A DNA stretch of 25,283 bases from CAZXCK01 sp964639225. Lineage in GTDB: Bacteria; Chloroflexota; Anaerolineae; Aggregatilineales; Phototrophicaceae. The notes beneath the pieces are model-generated. The model searched no databases. It was not told where the DNA came from and saw only the letters and a program-made list of their open reading frames with translations. Each line of letters begins with the position of its first letter. The first letter of the stretch is position 1. Positions 23,297 to 25,283 of the stretch are shown here, piece by piece. The translations under genes were made by a program, and so were the position numbers. The stretch lies in NCBI GenBank assembly GCA_964639225.1, contig CAZXCK010000057.1, forward strand, positions 1 to 25,283. Reading direction: 5' to 3'.

Positions 23297-24958
23297 TCAG
23301 GGCAGCGGCGGCAGTGTCGCTCCACCGATGGCCGAGGGGTCGCTGCTAATCACCTCTTCGATAATCTCCAGAATGCGCTCCAGTACCTCATCGGGCACGA
23401 ACGGCAGCAACCGCCGCTCCACCAGCGCCCGGATGAGATCGCGGGCGAACTCTGCCCACTGGAACGGAACCGGTCCCACGCCAGGGAGTCCCACGCAGCC
23501 AAAGGTATTGAAGAGCGCGCCCGAGTCGGTGTAGATGGTGGCGTTCAGTTCCGCCATGCGCTGCCAGTTGGCCAGCGTGAGGTTCGCATCTTCCAGCAGT
23601 TGGCCGTAAGCCTGCGACAGCCCAGCCATCACCCCGGCCAGGTCCGCCACCGGCTCATCGACTGGCTGGCCGTCCGGCGTCAGGAAGATAAGCGTCCCGC
23701 CCGCCTGCGTGCCCAGCACATAGCTCACGGAGTCGTCCAGCTCGGAGACCAGCGTCAGCCGTCCGCCTTCGGGGACCAGCCAGCCAGTGCCGGCGCTGTC
23801 AGAAAGCATGAAGTAGCCATCCTCGGATGGCATGACACCCAGGCCCGCCGCCTGCAGCGCGTTGATGAACCGCACCATGCGGGTGCCATCCACCATAATG
23901 TCAAGCGGTGTGGTGGCCGTCAGCGCGGCGCGCTGGCCAGGGTCCACGAACTGGCCGAAGGCCGTCTCGCGGATACACACCTGATGCGCGCGACCACTAT
24001 AGAGATCGGTAATCGTGTTATAAGAGTTCTCCTGCGGGCCGATAACACCGCTGGCGCGCAGAATACCCACCGAGCGCAACCGGGTCGCTACCGCGTTGGC
24101 CAGGAAATCAGTTTCGATGCCAGACGGTCCGGCGACGGTCATATGGCCGGTCGCCTGCCGGCAGATTTCCTCAGCGCCAGTCTCAAAGGCGAAGACCTGC
24201 AGCGGGGTCTGCATGTTGGCGCTTACCGCTGGCAGCGCGTCGAGATCGGCACCGGCAGCCAGCGCCTCGACCGGCAGCCAGGCCGTGTTGCGCGTGGCGA
24301 AGTCGGTTTCAAACTCGGCGATCACACGCACATATTCGCCGTTCTCGTGGATCAGATCGGCCAGGAAGGTATCACCCTGCTGCGCCGTGAGGACCGGCTC
24401 GGAGTCGATGCCGGGCAACGTCACGTTGAACGACGACACCACGCCCACGAAATCGGGCGGCAGACTGAGCAGTTCGACGCTCTCCGCCTCGACCACCACC
24501 TCGACCGGGTCGCCATTGAAGACCAGGGCGCGCGACGGCGCCACCGCGTTAATCAGCGTTTGCTCGCCGACCATCACCAGATTGACGAATTGATCCGCCT
24601 CATTGGGCAGGTTGGCCTGAATATTCACCGCGACGGCCCCCAGCGAACCACCGGGCACATCGGGATTGAAGCCACCCAGGCTGATGGCCGCCAGTTGATC
24701 GATTGGCGCACGCGCACCCACGCTGTCAAAAGACACTTCACCCGGCTCGCCGAAGAATGCGGCATCGACAGCACCGGACCCGTAGCAAATCTGATTGGGG
24801 CCTAAGTTGGCACAGTTAAACGCCAGCTCGTCCAGCGCGCGCTGCACGACGACCCGGCAAAAGCTGCCAGCCTCGTCATCCTGCGCCTGGACCATACCGG
24901 AAAAACTGAGCATAACCAACAGAATAAGAACTATACTTGCGGTGAGTCTTCTGTGCAT
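23297..24958 (-). CDS. Secreted protein of unknown function with Cys-rich NQxCYG module
   Basis: 553 residues from ATG 24958. This start is chosen for its GAGG Shine-Dalgarno 8 bases upstream and because the protein then begins with a signal peptide. A longer frame to 25069 would overlap a likely -10 box. The signal peptide has a basic MHRR, a hydrophobic core and a VQA cleavage site near residue 25. The mature protein opens with a module holding Cys34, Cys49 and Cys58 in the NLGPNQICYG motif, which I associate with many exported Chloroflexota proteins. A beta-rich region with a PGIDSEPVLTAQQGDTF segment follows, perhaps SH3-like. The rest is unrecognised, with further Cys in EICRQA, QVCIRE and FGCVG. 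It leads the polysaccharide operon, so a role at the cell surface is plausible. The actual function is unknown. Confidence 0.85.
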   Translation of the reverse strand: MHRRLTASIVLILLVMLSFSGMVQAQDDEAGSFCRVVVQRALDELAFNCANLGPNQICYGSGAVDAAFFGEPGEVSFDSVGARAPIDQLAAISLGGFNPDVPGGSLGAVAVNIQANLPNEADQFVNLVMVGEQTLINAVAPSRALVFNGDPVEVVVEAESVELLSLPPDFVGVVSSFNVTLPGIDSEPVLTAQQGDTFLADLIHENGEYVRVIAEFETDFATRNTAWLPVEALAAGADLDALPAVSANMQTPLQVFAFETGAEEICRQATGHMTVAGPSGIETDFLANAVATRLRSVGILRASGVIGPQENSYNTITDLYSGRAHQVCIRETAFGQFVDPGQRAALTATTPLDIMVDGTRMVRFINALQAAGLGVMPSEDGYFMLSDSAGTGWLVPEGGRLTLVSELDDSVSYVLGTQAGGTLIFLTPDGQPVDEPVADLAGVMAGLSQAYGQLLEDANLTLANWQRMAELNATIYTDSGALFNTFGCVGLPGVGPVPFQWAEFARDLIRALVERRLLPFVPDEVLERILEIIEEVISSDPSAIGGATLPPLP

Positions 24959-24966
24959 GGGTTCAA

Positions 24967-24970
24967 CCTC
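24967..24970 (-). promoter_or_regulatory. Ribosome binding site fixing the start of the secreted protein
   Basis: GAGG(TT) on the minus strand, 8 bases before the ATG at 24958, directly in front of a good signal peptide. Confidence 0.7.
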
Positions 24971-25068
24971 GTGCGTTCTAACAGGCGACGATTCGTATTG
25001 CCTTACTGTTGACTGGCAAACTGTGAGAGCGAGACCAGGCGCTGTGTCGAGCACTGACGCAAACGACA

Positions 25069-25097
25069 ATTATACTAATATTAAGAAGTGTATGCAA
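25069..25097 (-). promoter_or_regulatory. Sigma-70-type promoter of the surface-polysaccharide operon
   Basis: On the minus strand TTGCAT (25097-25092), an exact 17-base spacer, then TATAAT (25074-25069). Transcription would begin near 25062, giving a leader of about 100 bases. The surrounding DNA is markedly AT-rich. A second TATAAT on the same strand at 25181-25176 has only a TTG-type partial -35 17 bases upstream and may be an additional start. Confidence 0.65.
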
Positions 25098-25257
25098 AAA
25101 TCTGTACAACTTGTTAAACCAACTGTCATTATCTATTGTTACAGGTTATTTCATAGACCTTACCTGATAGATAAAATTATAACACACCTTTCTGTGCGGC
25201 CCAACAGGCATAATCAGGTTCAGCAGGTTATCGCAGTAACTACTCAGCAAGGTTCTC

Positions 25258-25276
25258 GTGGGGGCGCTGCCCCCAC
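25258..25276. repeat. GC-rich hairpin at window edge, possible dispersed palindrome
   Basis: GTGGGGGC (25258-25265) and GCCCCCAC (25269-25276) pair perfectly around the triplet GCT, followed by ACCCCCG. There is no T run, so it is not a classic intrinsic terminator. Its form is like the short GC-rich palindromes scattered between genes in many bacteria, but only one copy is visible here. Confidence 0.5.
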
Positions 25277-25283
25277 ACCCCCG

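Larger units (their letters stand above)
24959..25283. other. Upstream region of the surface operon
   Basis: About 325 bases with no convincing gene. It contains the two minus-strand -10 boxes described with the promoter. An AT-rich stretch runs from 25065 to 25190. A moderately GC-rich segment (25195-25257) has no recognised motif. The strong hairpin at the right edge is listed separately. Confidence 0.6.

Noticed and set aside
23600..24805. Plus-strand open frame of about 400 codons opposite the secreted-protein gene
   Set aside because: No ribosome site or recognisable motif. The minus-strand gene has a signal peptide and a good Shine-Dalgarno.
24959..25069. N-terminal extension of the secreted protein
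   Set aside because: It would begin at the -10 box of the likely promoter and bury the signal peptide about 37 residues inside.
25195..25257. tRNA-like or small RNA gene at the right end
   Set aside because: No cloverleaf pairing, TΨC-like GGTTCRAATCC element or CCA end could be assembled.

Overview
The window looks like one chromosomal segment of a GC-rich member of the Chloroflexota, most likely an Anaerolineae-like lineage. This is inferred from style, not from a marker gene. The signs are serial multi-GAF sensor proteins with a recurring C-terminal module, a secreted protein with a Cys-rich NQxCYG-type module, and a Uma2 protein. There are no rRNA genes, tRNA genes, CRISPR arrays, transposases or phage genes.

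Left part (1-15320, plus strand): a large sensory locus. Four consecutive genes (one cut by the window edge) encode GAF-domain sensors, and the complete ones are joined by ATGA or near-overlap junctions. The first three lack any kinase domain. The fourth (about 2290 aa) has two membrane segments, a HAMP, about eight GAF or GAF-like units, a histidine kinase core and two receiver (REC) domains. Seven bases after it comes a threonine-synthase-like PLP enzyme fused in frame to a receiver domain. Next, behind a perfect 11-bp dyad whose loop contains TATAAT, are a REC-histidine kinase and an EamA/DMT transporter with a long Pro-rich tail. No DNA-binding or cyclic-dinucleotide output domain is present. 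The only visible outputs of the phosphorelay are the PLP enzyme and possibly the transporter. This is the strongest candidate for an undescribed system: a multi-input sensor array that may control an amino-acid enzyme post-translationally.

Middle part (15321-17373): convergently and divergently arranged single genes. They are a minus-strand Hsp20 chaperone with its own intrinsic terminator, a small membrane-anchored protein with an acidic middle and a basic tail, and a Uma2-family nuclease-like protein. The two plus-strand genes each have a clear TATAAT-type promoter.

Right part (17336-25283, minus strand): a four-gene cell-surface or exopolysaccharide operon. In transcription order it has a secreted protein of unknown function, a fused Wzz/BY-kinase chain-length regulator with a tyrosine-rich tail, a membrane nucleotide-sugar 4,6-dehydratase (CapD/FlaA1/PglF type) and a DUF4012 protein. 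It ends at an intrinsic terminator that overlaps the end of the Uma2 gene. A sigma-70-like promoter lies upstream at about 25069-25097. The extreme right end carries a very GC-rich hairpin that may be part of a dispersed repeat.
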